From Euphorbia lathyris (taxonomy: Eukaryota; Streptophyta; Magnoliopsida; Malpighiales; Euphorbiaceae), in contig NC_088917.1 of assembly GCF_963576675.1 (NCBI RefSeq), forward strand, positions 78,168,610 to 78,232,609: a stretch of DNA of 64,000 nt, given 5' to 3'. The notes below the pieces were generated by a model. It ran no database searches, was not told the origin of the DNA, and saw only the letters and a list, made by a program, of their open reading frames with translations. Numbering within the stretch: the first letter of the stretch is position 1; the number at the start of each line of letters is the position of its first letter. Position numbers and translations under genes: made by a program. Below, one piece after another: positions 33,270-44,574 of this stretch.

Positions 33270-34992
33270 GTAGTATGTTTTCTTTGTTGTTTTTCTAGTT
33301 TGTTTCGTTTTTACTAATTCGTGTAATGTTTTTCTAATTCGTGTAATGTTTTTATAATTCGTGTAACGCTTTTATGGTTCGTGTAATATATAAATGTTTT
33401 TATAATTTATGTAATATTTAGTGTTTTTATAATTATAATTTAATATTTAGATGTACAACACAATAAAAAAATCAAATAACACTACAATTAGAAATTAAAT
33501 AACATCAATATGTCTAAAAAATAATATCTAAATAATAAATATAAATGTACAAAAATAAATAAATGAAATTAATACATTATTAAAAGAGTTAAAAGAGTTG
33601 CTACAGGATTATTTAAATACAAGTTCATCTTTTTCCTATATAGATATTATTAAACTTGTATTCATAACATTAAAAGGATTTAAAAAAAAATAAAAAAGAT
33701 AAATTAACATGACATATAAAAGAATTTAAAAAAAAATAATAATAAAATAATCCAACAAAGCTTGCGGCAAGGATGCCGCAAGCAAGTTGGCTCTTCAAAT
33801 ATGAAGAGCGAACTCGCTTGCAGCATCTTTGCCGCAAGCAAATCCAGCTCCGTTGGAGATGGATTTCTTTATATTTCAAGGGCTCTCTTTATATTTAGAG
33901 AGCTCTTGGAGATGGCCTAACACAAAATTATATAGTTTTTTACAAAACTAAAATTGTTCATAAATATTCTAATCGAGCCTACTCGTGAGCTTTCAAGCCG
34001 AGTTTTGGCCTGTTCAAGCTTGGCTCATTTAAATCGTATTCACGAGCGGCTCGTTTACAAATCGAATCGAGCCGAGCCGAGCTTTTATGAAGCCGATTAC
34101 CGAGCCGCTCATGAGCGGCTCGACTCATTTACAGCCCTACCAGATCGATACTTATGCTATTTTTTTTCAAACACAATTTACATGTTTTTCTCCTTACCAA
34201 ATTTAGTCGATAACGACCCCAAAATGAAAATTTTCAAGAATTAAAGTTGTTTAGTATCATATTTATTATGGAAGCATATTTTTAATTTTTCAAAATCATC
34301 ATTTTTTAAATTTTCTCTTTCTAAACATGAACTTTCTCTCTCATAAAAAAAATTATACCTAAATGACCTCAAACCTAAAAAGTTGAAGAATTAAAATTGC
34401 TTAAAATATCATTTAACTCTTAAATTTTTTCATTTTGAAGTCATTATCAGTCAAATTCTAATAAAGTAAACCCAAATGTAAAATTTTGCAAACCACATAA
34501 TTGAGTTTGCAAAAAGAAAATACCTCATACATCTATTTGTAAATCAGTGAAACCACGTGACATCTATATGTAATTAATCCAAAACAAAATATAGAGAATT
34601 GCATGATTTTAATTTTAAGGATCCTTATTGTTTGGGAAAATTACATCATGGCCATTGAACTTTATCTATTTTAACATTGTGGTCATTGAACTTCGATTCT
34701 TAACAGTATGGCCACTGAACTTTACACTTTTTAACACTAGTGACCACTCAACTTCAACTAACTTCTCAAAATGATCGTTAACGACCTCGAAATACAAATA
34801 TTCAAGAATTAAAGTTGTTCAGAATGATATTTACCATGAAACCACATTTTTTATTTTCCAAAATCCCGTTTTTTTTTTAGCTTTTACTCTCTAAAAATCA
34901 TTATCTCTTCTAATCAAACAACATTTAAATTACCTCAAACCTATTTTTTTTAAGAATTAAAGTTCCTTAGAATATTATTATCTCTTCAGAAC

Positions 34993-35498
34993 TTAATGAA
35001 GTAATACAAACGACGTGTCCAATCTGTTATCGAAGCTTAAATTGATACTTTTTTTAACGTTAAGCCTATATTGGTGTTATTTTGTACATGTAGCCTAAAT
35101 TAATACTTTTCCAAAAACAATAGACCCGTTTTGGCACCTTATCCAAAAAATAAAAATCTATTCGAATTAGCGTGTGTTCAGGGACAGGGTCAAGAGAGTT
35201 TTGGAGGCTTTGGCACCCACTGATTACCGAAAAACGTTAAAAATTCTATGGAAACTGTAAACAAAGATTTAACTTTTTTTTTTTATGTAAAAACACTAAA
35301 AAATATTAATTTAATACTCATAAATCACGATAAACAATCCTAGATACGTCACTACATGTGTTAAGCATAAAGGTGAAGTAGATCGAGACCACGAACAAAG
35401 AAAATATCCCCTCTCAATCTAGAGAAGAAACCTAAATCAATGTAATAAAAATTATCAACTTATTTTTTCCCGAAGCGAAACAAGGGTATCTTTCTAGT
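34993..35498. other. spacer between duplication copies
   Basis: About 500 bp with no gene. A degraded MITE-like piece (TAAGCCTATATTGGTGTTAT) lies near 35062. Sequences 33270-33917 and 34140-34992 also hold no gene beyond the elements listed. Confidence 0.5.
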
Positions 35499-35857
35499 AA
35501 GTAAAATAAAAATAGAGAAAATATGGCAGGTTGAGATGTTGAAAAATTAATTATTAATATTTTCGCATGTTATTTTAAAACGTGTTGCTGATAATTGGTT
35601 ACTTGATTCTGCTTACGTATTGAAAATACTTTAATAATCCGATGTCGTGGATAATTAACTTATAAAATAGTAACGTAGATTAGAGGGGGTTGGAGTCACG
35701 CTCTGATACCTAAATCAGTTTATGATGAAAGGATTTTGAATAATAAAAGTAAAACCCGAGATCCTAAATGGCTATAGCTTCCCAAATCCCATTAGATGTT
35801 TATATTCTTCTCCGTACATCATCCAATTTCTTTCATTTCCCAAATGAAAGGCCCATA

Positions 35858-36818
35858 TAGGGGTGCAAACGAGCCTGCCTAGTTCGTAAACTGTTCGAGT
35901 TCGGATCGATCCAAGCTCGATCAAAGTTCGAATCGATTAGGCTCGGCTCGAGTTCGAGATCGGCTCGACATTAATGAGCCGAGCCTGAGTTTTATTGAGT
36001 TCGGTTCGAAAGTTCGTGAGCAGGCTCGAGAGTTTTTTTTTTATATATGAATTATAAAAATATGTATAATAAAATTATATATATATATAATTACTAATAT
36101 GTATATAAAATTAATATAATATATAAATTAATAAAAAAAACATGAACTCAAATGAAACTATTGAGGAAATGGAAAATTATCAATTCAAAATAAAAATGAG
36201 TGAGGAAGTTGACAGGCGTAGAGTTTTATTTAGTTTTTGTTTTTTTATAAATTAAGAAAAAGAAAATTCAGATGCTTACGTGTGGTAGCTATCCCACATC
36301 GACTAAACAAAAGAAAAGGGAGGGGATCTGTTTGTATAAATAACTAGTCCAAGAGAAGTTCAGCTTGGCACTACAGCATGGTAAATCCCTTGATTTACCT
36401 ATGGACAGCTGTAAAGAAGATCATTTGGGATTAATTTAGTATATTTTACTTTCAATATTTTATTTTTAATAATCGAATTCATTCTGGTTTACTGGAATTC
36501 ATTCCGGTTTACTGGTTTAGTGGTGGTTTGTTGGTCTCATTTTACAAATCTTGGTCTCAAATCAGCGTTATTATTTGCTTTGAGACAACAATAGCCCATA
36601 AACTTAAAACACATTTTTTTTTGTGATTATTTATTTAAAAAAAAATCAAAACGAGCTGTTCGACGAGCTTCGAGCTCGAGCTGAACCTATATCGAACTCG
36701 AGCCGAACTCCAAAATTCCAAGTTCGACGAGCCTCGAGTTCAAGCCGAGCCTGATTTTCACACTTCTCGAGCCGAGCCTGTCCCTGTTCGGTCTCGGTTC
36801 GGCTCGGTTGCAACCCTA
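35858..36818. mobile_element. hAT element, 961 bp, non-autonomous
   Basis: An exact 8-bp target duplication GGCCCATA flanks it (35850-35857 and 36819-36826). The ends are TAGGGGTGCAAACGAGCC and, reverse-complemented from the right, TAGGGTTGCAACCGAGCC. The subterminal regions are rich in CGAGCTCGA and GAGCCGAGC. Copy 1 of the duplication (near 29630) is the empty site. No transposase is encoded. Confidence 0.92.
36291..36411 (+). ncRNA. candidate snRNA-type transcription unit inside the hAT
   Basis: ATCCCACATCG at 36291-36301 fits the plant snRNA upstream sequence element (consensus RTCCCACATCG) exactly. After 33 bp comes TATAAATA at 36335-36342. In plants that spacing marks Pol II-type snRNA promoters (about 24 bp for Pol III). 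A start about 26-35 bp further on coincides with a stem-loop at 36361-36411 (CAGCT...AGCTG with inner GGTAAATC/GATTTACC). It does not match U1, U2, U4, U5 or U6 as I know them, and the RNA is unidentified. Confidence 0.4.
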
Positions 36819-36923
36819 GGCCCATATCCTATTAATGATATTGATGCTTTTAATTATTTTTTTTATATAGGAAGTTGGCAAAAAGCAGGGACGGAGCCAG
36901 CTCAGAGATTGGGGGCCGGAGCC

Positions 36924-37531
36924 TAGGAATGTAATCGAGTCGAGCCGAGCTTTGGCCTGCTCAAGCTCGGTTTGCTATAAAATTAACGAGCCGAGTCCAA
37001 ACCGAGCTTTAGTTTGCTCAACAAGCTTGTTTCAAGCCCAAAATCCTCTTTGGACTTGATTTAGTAAAAAAATTATCTAACCATAAATTGTTTGTGCGTA
37101 AATTCTTAATTATATTTGTGAAGTTTGCTCGCAAATAACTCTTTAATTGTGTACATAAACAAGCTCATAAGCATAATTCGTGAATAAATAAACAAGATAC
37201 TTACAAATAGTTCGTCTATTACTCATTTATTATGTCTGTGAACGAACTCATCTAGTAGAAAATGAAATAATATTAAATTTAGATATTTGTGAACTAACAC
37301 AAAATTATATAGTTTTCTACAAAACTAAAATTGTTCATAAATATTCTAATCGAGCATACTAGTGAGCTTTCAAGCCAAGTTTTGGCTTGTTCAAGCTTGG
37401 CTCGTTTACGAACCAAGCCAGTAAGTCGTATTCACGAGCGGCTCGTTTACAAAACGAATCGAGCCGAGCCAAGCTTTTATGGAGCCGATCACCGAGCCGC
37501 TCATGAGTGGCTCGGCTCATTTACAGCCCTA
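36924..37531. mobile_element. hAT-like MITE rich in GAGCCGAGC, copy 2
   Basis: The duplicated counterpart of 29744-34139 without the Harbinger insertion, 608 bp, with the same ends (TAGGAATGTAATCGAGTCGA and ...CATTTACAGCCCTA). A palindromic GAGCGGCTCG...CGAGCCGCTC lies near the right end. Confidence 0.6.
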
Positions 37532-38015
37532 CCAGATCGATACTTATGCTATTTTTTTTCAAACACAATTTGCATGTTTTTCTCCTTACCAAATTTAGTC
37601 GATAACGACCCCAAAATCATGAATTAAAGTTGTTTAGTATCATATTTATTATGGAAGCATATTTTTAATTTTTCAAAATCATCATTTTTTAAATTTTCTC
37701 TCTCTAAACATGAACTTTCTCTCTCATAAAAAAATTATACTTAAATGACCTCAAACTTAAAAAGTTGAAGAATTAAAATTGCTTAAAATATCATTTAACT
37801 CTTAAATTTTTTCATTTTGAAGTCGTTATCAGTCAAATTCTAATAAAGTAAACCCAAATGTAAAATTTTGCAAACCACATAATTGAGTTTGCAAAAAGAA
37901 AATACCTCATACATCTATTTGTAAATCAGTGAAACCACGTGACATCTATATGTAATTAATCCAAAACAAAATATAGAGAATTGCATGATTTTAATTTTAA
38001 GGATACTTATTGTTT

Positions 38016-38498
38016 GGGAAAATTACATCATGGCCATTGAACTTTATCTATTTTAACATTGTGGCCATTGAACTTCGATTCTTAACAGTATGGCCACTGA
38101 ACTGTACACTTTTTTAACACTAGTAACCACTTAACTTCAACTAACTTCTCAAAATGACCGTTAACGACCTCGAAATAAAAATATTCAAGAATTAAAGTTG
38201 TTCAGAATGATATTTACCATGAAACCACATTTTTTATTTTCCAAAATCCCGTTTTTTTGAGCTTTTACTCTCTAAAAAATCACTATCTCTTCTAATCAAA
38301 CAACATCTAAATTACCTCAAACCGAATTTTTTTAAGAATTAAAGTTCCTTTGAATATCATTAACTCTTCGAACTTTTTATTTTGAAGCCGTCAACGGTTG
38401 TTTTCAGCTGTTGAGTGGCCACTGATGTTAAAAATAATAAAGTTCAGTGATCATACTGTTAAGAATTGAAGTTCAGTTGCAATTGGTGTAATTTACCC
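38016..38498. mobile_element. MITE with long inverted repeats, MULE-like
   Basis: The ends GGGAAAATTACATCATGG and GGGTAAATTACACCAATT (right, reverse-complemented) extend as inverted repeats of about 120 bp built of units like GCCATTGAACTTTA...TTAACA. Flanks of 10 bp agree at 7 positions. A truncated copy is at 34634-34992 in duplication copy 1. No coding capacity. 38499-38726 shows nothing further. Confidence 0.6.
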
Positions 38499-38726
38499 TT
38501 TATTTCTTCCATGATTTTTAGAAAAAATTATAGAATGTTGGGTTCACCAATTAAAATATGACCCATCAGCACCATTGTGATGAGACATCCGAATGAATGG
38601 TCCCAGATCAATTTTGTCATGGACCACTGTAAAAAATTCTCTGATGGAGTACCTCTGTTAAATGAATTCTAGATGCATCATTGTTTTAGATTTAATCTTT
38701 TTCCTACCAGAAATCATGGCTAAATA

Positions 38727-39510
38727 TGATGAGGACATCTTATCACTAGACCCAAGTCCGGAACAACGAGGAGCCACCCGAGAGAACCCACTCAAGGAGA
38801 GCAAGGAACAACCCAAGACAGAGAGCACGTGGGGCGTGCCCAGCCGAACGCAAGGCGTGGGGATGGTTGTCTTGGGAGAAAAGCCATACCAGTTAGAGAT
38901 GCGGGGCGCATCCCTTACCACGCGGGGCGTAGATAGCCACATCAAGCAAGAAAACGTCCAGGAGGGCAAACACGCGGGGTGCAACTCTTGGGCGCCTCGC
39001 GTAGATTCCATTTCGCAGAACCACCAAGTTCAGGAGCCACATGACGCGGGGCGTAGTCCACGGGACGCCTTGAGCTCGAGCCAGCCTCCTCCAGTTCAGG
39101 AGCACATCTACGCGGGGCGTAGTTTCGAGACGCGGGGCGTATTTGACCTGGAGAATACTTCCCCTCCAAGTTCTCACCTTGAGGGGACCATTTCTGTGAC
39201 ACTCTATTTACTGTTTTGCCATTGTGCCTTAATTACTAAACTCCCCCTTCCTTATTATACCCTTATGACCATGTGTTAACCAAAACCCTATTCATAGGCT
39301 TTTGGGTCTTTTTACTTTGAATTGTGGGAGAGTATTTAAACCCCCATGTTTTGTAATGTTCTCAACTTTTGATGAATTAAAATTATAGCCTCCTTTGAGA
39401 GCTTGGATTTCATATCCATTGGGTTAACTCAACCTTCAAGTTTAGCTTGAGAAGATTGGATTCTTTGTGGATTTACGATTAAAATCCTCAGTCGATTTCA
39501 CCCTACATCA
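38727..39510 (+). repeat. 5' LTR of gypsy G
   Basis: The 784-bp LTR starts TGATGAGGACATC and ends CCCTACATCA. A TATA-like TATTTAAA lies at 39333-39340, with the GC-rich word cluster upstream. In one frame the LTR is open for about 185 codons, because the pol frame continues into it at the 3' end. Confidence 0.94.
38824..39140 (+). promoter_or_regulatory. CGCG-word cluster in gypsy G LTR
   Basis: About ten words of the type ACGCGGGGCGT or a one- or two-base variant lie upstream of the TATA-like box at 39333. The CGCG core fits the binding site of CAMTA factors (inference). Read as protein, the words give TRGV or AGR. Confidence 0.55.
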
Positions 39511-39512
39511 GT

Positions 39513-39525
39513 TGGTATCAGAGCC
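39513..39525 (+). promoter_or_regulatory. primer-binding site of gypsy G
   Basis: TGGTATCAGAGCC lies two bases after the LTR, complementary to initiator methionine tRNA. The roughly 40 bases after it are nearly identical to those of gypsy D. Confidence 0.92.
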
Positions 39526-39561
39526 GAGTCGTTTTCCTTGATCGGAGACTTCTTCTCGGAG

Positions 39562-40689
39562 ATGGTTCAACCACGTATCACCACCGAAGCCATTGGAACC
39601 CATGAACAAAGGTTTGAGGCACTAGAATCAAGCTTGAAGGCCATAAATGACAAGATGAGTGAGTTGGAAGAAAGACAAGAAACGGAACGAAGAGAAAGGC
39701 GTCTTGATACGGAGAGGCTTATTCTTGAGTTTCGGAATAGCCACATCCAACCCGCCGGAGAGCCTCACCGGAGACAAGAGGAACAAACCCGCCATCTACT
39801 TGAAAGGCAACGAACACCACCACCACGGATAACCTATGCACCCCAAGCAATGGACCCTCGGGTTCAAGAGGTAAGGCGGACTAATCCCGTAGAAATTAGA
39901 AACGTGGATAGTGATAGTGATGTGGATTTCTTTGATGATTATGACATGCCTAGGATTGCTAGGAATATGGGAATTAAGATTGATGATAATGCCATGAATG
40001 ATAGGCCTAGTCATGATGTGCATGTGAATGATGTTGTTGGTCCCGCGCATGTGCGTGTCGGGAATATGGATATTGTGTATAATGATGTTGTAGGTGGTTA
40101 CGAAAGGGGGAATGTGGGTTTGAATGACCCGTATGAGGGCCGAGGTAATGAGAGGGGCGGATATAGAGGCGAACCAAATGTGAGAATGGGGTATGGAGTA
40201 AATTTTGATAGAGATGACGCCTTCAAGTTGAAAGTGGACTTACCGTCATTCGGGGGAGAAATTGACATAGAGGGTTTCCTCGATTGGTTGCTTGAGGTAG
40301 AACGGTTCTTTGATTATGCGGGAATACCGGAAGACCGGAAGGTTCGGTTAGTAGCTTACCGGTTGAAAGGAGGAGCTTCAGTTTGGTGGGATAACATGAA
40401 GGAGGGGAGAAAAAGAGGAGGAAGGGAACCGATTAGGTCTTGGTTAAGGATGAAATCGATGTTGCGGGAGAGGTTTCTACCACCCGACTATGAGCAGTAC
40501 ATCTACAGTTCCTACCAGAATTGTTCTCAAGGTGCTAGAAGTGTGCACGAGTACACCTCGGAGTTCTTGCGGCTGTCGGCAAGGGCTAACTTGTCGGAAA
40601 CCGAGAGCCAAAAGACTTCAAGGTATCTTAAAGGGTTAAGGTACAACATCCAAGATTGGATTGGAACGCAAATGGTGATTCGGGTGTAA
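39562..40689 (+). pseudogene. gag: gypsy G gag
   Basis: The start chosen is the ATG at 39562 (MVQPRITTEA); the longer open frame upstream begins with a non-ATG codon. Features: coiled-coil N-terminus (FEALESSLKAINDKMSELEE), an aspartate- and glycine-rich linker, and a retrotransposon gag domain (FKLKVDLPSFGGEIDIEGFL to YLKGLRYNIQDWIG). The frame ends at TAA 40687-40689, where gypsy D has glutamine (IQDARN), consistent with CAA to TAA. It continues in the same frame with the zinc knuckle. The protein would form the particle shell. Confidence 0.88.
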
Positions 40690-43248
40690 GATGCCCGTAA
40701 TTTAGCATTGAAGGCCGAGGCACAGTTGAGCTTGAGGGGTCGAGAAGGTTATAGGAGAACCGGGGCCGAGAGTACCTATAGAGGTAGAGGAGCTCCCAAG
40801 GGGATCGATAAGGGTAAAGGAATCGCAAGTTCAAGCGATTCCAAGGCGCCAAGTACGGGAAAGGCACCTAGTGGAGATGTGAGGCCTTTTAAGGCGACAC
40901 AACCCCCTAGGGGCAACAACCCTTATGCTAAACCGGCTCCATTCAAGTGTTTCCGATGCAACGAGCCGGGCCACTATTCCAACGAGTGCCCCAAGAGAAG
41001 AAGTGCCAACATGGTTGAGCGGTATGAAGACGACGAAGACTATGATGACGAGGGGGATGTTTGTTGTGTTCCCGTTGAGGATGAGTATGGGGAAGAGTAT
41101 GATGGGGACCACGCCATACACGTAGTGAGAAGGCTCCTAGTCTCAAGTCGAGTAGCTTCGGATCAACGACATCAATTGTTCCGAACCCGATGTCTAGTGC
41201 AAGGAGTGAAGTGCAATGTGATCATCGATAGTGGGAGCCAAGAGAACATTATTAGTGATACCGCAGCCAAGAGATTTGGATTGGAGCTTGAGGCGCACCC
41301 TAGTCCGTATAGTGTGGGGTGGATCAAGAATGTCGGAGCACTGAAAGTCACTCAAAGATGTAAGGTCCCTCTTGAGATAGGGGAGTACCGGGATGAGGTT
41401 TATTGTGATGTGGTGGAAATGGATGCTTGCCACCTACTGTTGGGACGTCCGTGGCAATTTGATAGAGACGCCACCCATGCCGGGAGAAAGAACACTTATC
41501 GTTTTATGAAGGACGACATCAGATATTTACTAACACCTCTATCGGGGGAGCCCAAAGACAAAGGGAATTCTACCTTGATCGTCTGCCCAACTCACAAGGC
41601 GTTTATTAACGAGTGTGAGGAAAGCCAAACGGTCTATATAGTGATGGTGAAGTCGAACACACCGACGGGAAGGATCGGAAGTGAAGCTGAAGAGGTTTCG
41701 GAGGAAGTGGGGAGATTACTCAATGAATTCCGTGATGTCTTCACGGAAGAATTACCGGATGGGTTACCACCCCTACGGAACATCCAACGCCACATTGATC
41801 TAGTGCCGGGAGCTAGCTTGCCTAGTCTTCCCCACTACCGGATGAGTCCCAAGGAGAGTGAGATAATGAAGGAGAAGGTGGATGAATTGATTAAAATGGG
41901 TTATGTTAGGGAAAGCATGAGCCCATGTGCGGTGCCGGCTTTGTTGACACCCAAGAAGGATGGGTCGTGGAGGATGTGTGTGGATAGTCGAGCCATTAAC
42001 AAGATTATCATTCGGTACAAATTCCCGATTCCCCGACTTGATGATATGCTTGATCAGTTGAGTGGTTCCAAGGTCTTTTCGAAGATCGACTTGAGGAGCG
42101 GGTACCACCAAATCCGGATCAAGGCGGGAGATGAGTGGAAGACGGCGTTTAAGACGCGTGACGGGCTATATGAGTGGTTAGTGATGCCATTCGGGATGAC
42201 CAATGCACCGAGTACTTTCATAAGATTGATGAACCAAGTGTTGCGTCCGGTGATTGGGAAGTTTGTGGTGGTCTACTTTAATGATATCCTCATCCATAGT
42301 AAGACACTAGAAGAGCATATGGAGCACTTGAGGACCATGTTAACTTTGCTCTGGGAAAACCAACACTTTGCCAACACTAGGAAGTGTGACTTTGTGATGG
42401 AGAGCTTGGTGTTCCTTGGGTATGTGGTCAGTGGAAGTGGAATTCGAGTGGATGAAGAGAAAGTGAGAGCTATCCGGGAGTGGCCGACTCCGAAGAAAGT
42501 TGGAGATATTAAGAGTTTCCATGGGTTGGCTACATTCTATAGGCGGTTCATCCAAAATTTCAGCGCTATCGTGGCTCCTATGACCGAATGCTTGAAGAAG
42601 GGTAGAGGCTTCAAGTGGGAAGATGAGCAAGAGAACAGTTTTGCCTTGATTAAGGAGAAGCTAAGTATCGCTCCGGTTTTAGCTTTTTCGGACTTCGAGA
42701 AGCTCTTCGAGGTTGAGTGTGATGCGAGTGGAGTTGGAGTTGGGGGAGTGTTAATGCAAGAAAAGAGGCCCATAGCGTATTTCAGCGAGAAGTTATGTGA
42801 CTCAAGGCAGAAATGGGCCACTTATGATAAGGAGTTCTATGCGGTAGTGCGGGCTCTCAAGACGTGGGAGCACTACCTTATTGGGAAGGAGTTCATGTTG
42901 TACACCGACCACCAAGCCCTTAAGTACTTGGGAAGTCAAAAGCAAATCCGGAGCTCCATGCATGCTAGGTGGTCCGCATTTGTGGATAAGTTTCCTTATC
43001 GACTTCTCCACAAAACGGGTCAACAGAATAAGGTGGCGGATGCTTTAAGCCGGAGGATCGCACTTATGAAGACCGTGGCCTTGGAGTTAACAGATTTTGA
43101 GCACATCAAGGGAGAATACGAAGATGACTCGGACTTTGGTATTGAGTGGGAGAAGTGTAGAAGGGGCACCGAAGAGGGAGGATATCAGCTTGTGGACGGA
43201 TTTCTCATGAAGGGTAGCCAGTTGTGCCTTCCAAGCACGTCTATATGA
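40690..43248 (+). pseudogene. pol: gypsy G knuckle-protease-RT-RNase H
   Basis: Same frame as gag. Zinc knuckle [14 protein letters not shown], protease [16 protein letters not shown] ([60 protein letters not shown]) and RNase H ([36 protein letters not shown]). The RT catalytic motif reads YFNDIL instead of YFDDIL: codon 42280-42282 is AAT, a GAT to AAT change that removes a metal-binding aspartate. The frame stops at TGA 43246-43248, where relatives usually have arginine. Confidence 0.9.
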
Positions 43249-44574
43249 GAAAGAGTGATCCGAGAGCTACATGGGGGAGTGTTGGGCGGCCACTTTGGTA
43301 GAGATAAGACCTTGGAGGCGGTTAGCTCCCGATACTTTTGGCCTAAGATGAGGAAAGATGTGGCATATATCGTCGAGCAATATGAGAATTGTCAAACCTC
43401 CAAGGGGCATGCCACCAATACCGGACTACGTATGCAATTGCCGATTCCGAAAACTATTTGGGAGGATCTCTCGATGGATTTCGTGTTGGGACTGCCAAGG
43501 ACTCAACGGGGCATGGATTCTATCTTCGTGGTGGTGGATAGGGTTTCAAAGATGGCTCATTTCATCCCATGTCAAAAGACTAATGACGCCACCGCCATTG
43601 CTAAGCTTTTCTTCCATGAGGTAGTGAGATTACATGGGGTTCCAAAGAGTATAGTGTCGGATCGGGACACGAAGTTTGTTAGCCACTTTTGGCGAACTCT
43701 TTGGGCTATTCTAGGAACTACCTTGAAGTTTAGCACCACAGCTCACCCCCAAACGGATGGGCAAACCGAAGTAGTGAATCGGACTTTGGGGAATTTGTTA
43801 CGGAGCAAGTGCCGGGATAAGCCCAAGATGTGGGATTATGTGATCGCCCAAGCCGATTTCGCATATAACTCTGCCGTAAGTTCAACCACCGGGAAGTCAC
43901 CCTTCGAAGTTGTGTACACCAAAGCCCCGAACCATTCGCTTGATTTGGGGGAGATTCTGAAGGGAGAAGGGAAGAGTATGGCGGCCCAGAATTTAGCCAA
44001 TGACTACCACAAAATGCACCAAGAAGTGCGGGATAGTATTGAGAAGAAGAATAGTAGGGACAAGGCCAAAGTTGATGAGCACCGAAGGGATGTGCAATTT
44101 GAGGTGGGGGATGAAGTAATGGTATACTTGGGTAAGGAGCGACTCATGCACGCCCCTAGTAGCAAATTGAGACCAAGGAAGTACGGCCCGTATCGAATTA
44201 CCAAGAAGATGGGTGCCAATGCCTACCAATTAACCCTTCCCAATTGGCTTGGGAAGATGTCTTCTTCTTTTAATGTGCAGGATCTTAGCTTGTGGAAGCC
44301 GGAGGGGACGTTGCCAACCAAAGTCACCGAGGCGGGACCCGACTCTTTCGAAGAAGGGGAGAATGATGAGGACATCTTATCACTAGACCCGAGTTCGGAA
44401 CAACGAGGAGCCACCCGAGAGAACCCACTCAAGGAGAGCAAGGAACAACCCAAGACAGAGAGCACGTGGGGCGTGCCCAACCGAACGCAAGGCGTGGGGA
44501 TGGTTGTCTCGGGAGAAAAGCCATACCAGTTAGAGACGCGGGGTGCATCCCTTACCACGCGGGGATGTAGATAG
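43249..44574 (+). pseudogene. gypsy G integrase reading into the 3' LTR
   Basis: The same frame continues: zinc-binding N-terminus ([16 protein letters not shown], then [11 protein letters not shown], where the first cysteine of the CxxC pair is tyrosine). Catalytic core: [22 protein letters not shown], and the glutamate in [14 protein letters not shown]. The C-terminus has [20 protein letters not shown]. No chromodomain is seen. The frame then crosses the polypurine tract into the LTR ([15 protein letters not shown]...). Coding overlap with the LTR has, as I recall, been reported for some plant chromoviruses. The lost cysteine should damage the zinc fold. Confidence 0.88.

Larger units (their letters stand above)
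30117..33917 (-). mobile_element. PIF/Harbinger DNA transposon
   Basis: The 3801-bp element has ends GACCATCTCTAA and GGCCATCTCCAA (right, reverse-complemented), typical of plant Harbingers, and target duplication TAA (30114-30116 and 33918-33920). The duplicated locus at 37291-37300 is a perfect empty site with a single TAA. It holds a transposase gene (minus), a fragment of a second gene (plus), and a 1-kb segment between internal direct repeats. Confidence 0.93.
29744..34139. mobile_element. hAT-like MITE rich in GAGCCGAGC, copy 1
   Basis: The ends are TAAGGATGTAATAGAGTCGA and, reverse-complemented from the right, TAGGGCTGTAAATGAGTCGA. The subterminal DNA is packed with GAGCCGAGC and GCTCGGCTC. 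Without the nested Harbinger it is about 590 bp and non-coding. The 8-bp flanks agree at only 5 of 8 positions, so the insertion is old. Confidence 0.6.
29281..34992 (+). repeat. segmental duplication, copy 1
   Basis: From AAGTAAAATAAAAATAGAG at 29281 the sequence is repeated in the same orientation from 35499, with only scattered differences, to about 34992/38375. Copy 1 contains the Harbinger element 30117-33917, which copy 2 lacks. The 29016-29280 flank is AT-rich with no feature. Confidence 0.88.
35499..38375 (+). repeat. segmental duplication, copy 2
   Basis: Direct copy of 29281-34992 lacking the Harbinger element; the empty TAA target is at 37295-37297. It has gained a hAT element (35858-36818), for which copy 1 is the empty site. 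Both insertions therefore came after the duplication. Confidence 0.88.

Noticed and set aside
39538..39561. Upstream start for gypsy G gag at 39538
   Set aside because: The codon there is TTG. The first ATG at 39562 begins a segment conserved in gypsy D.
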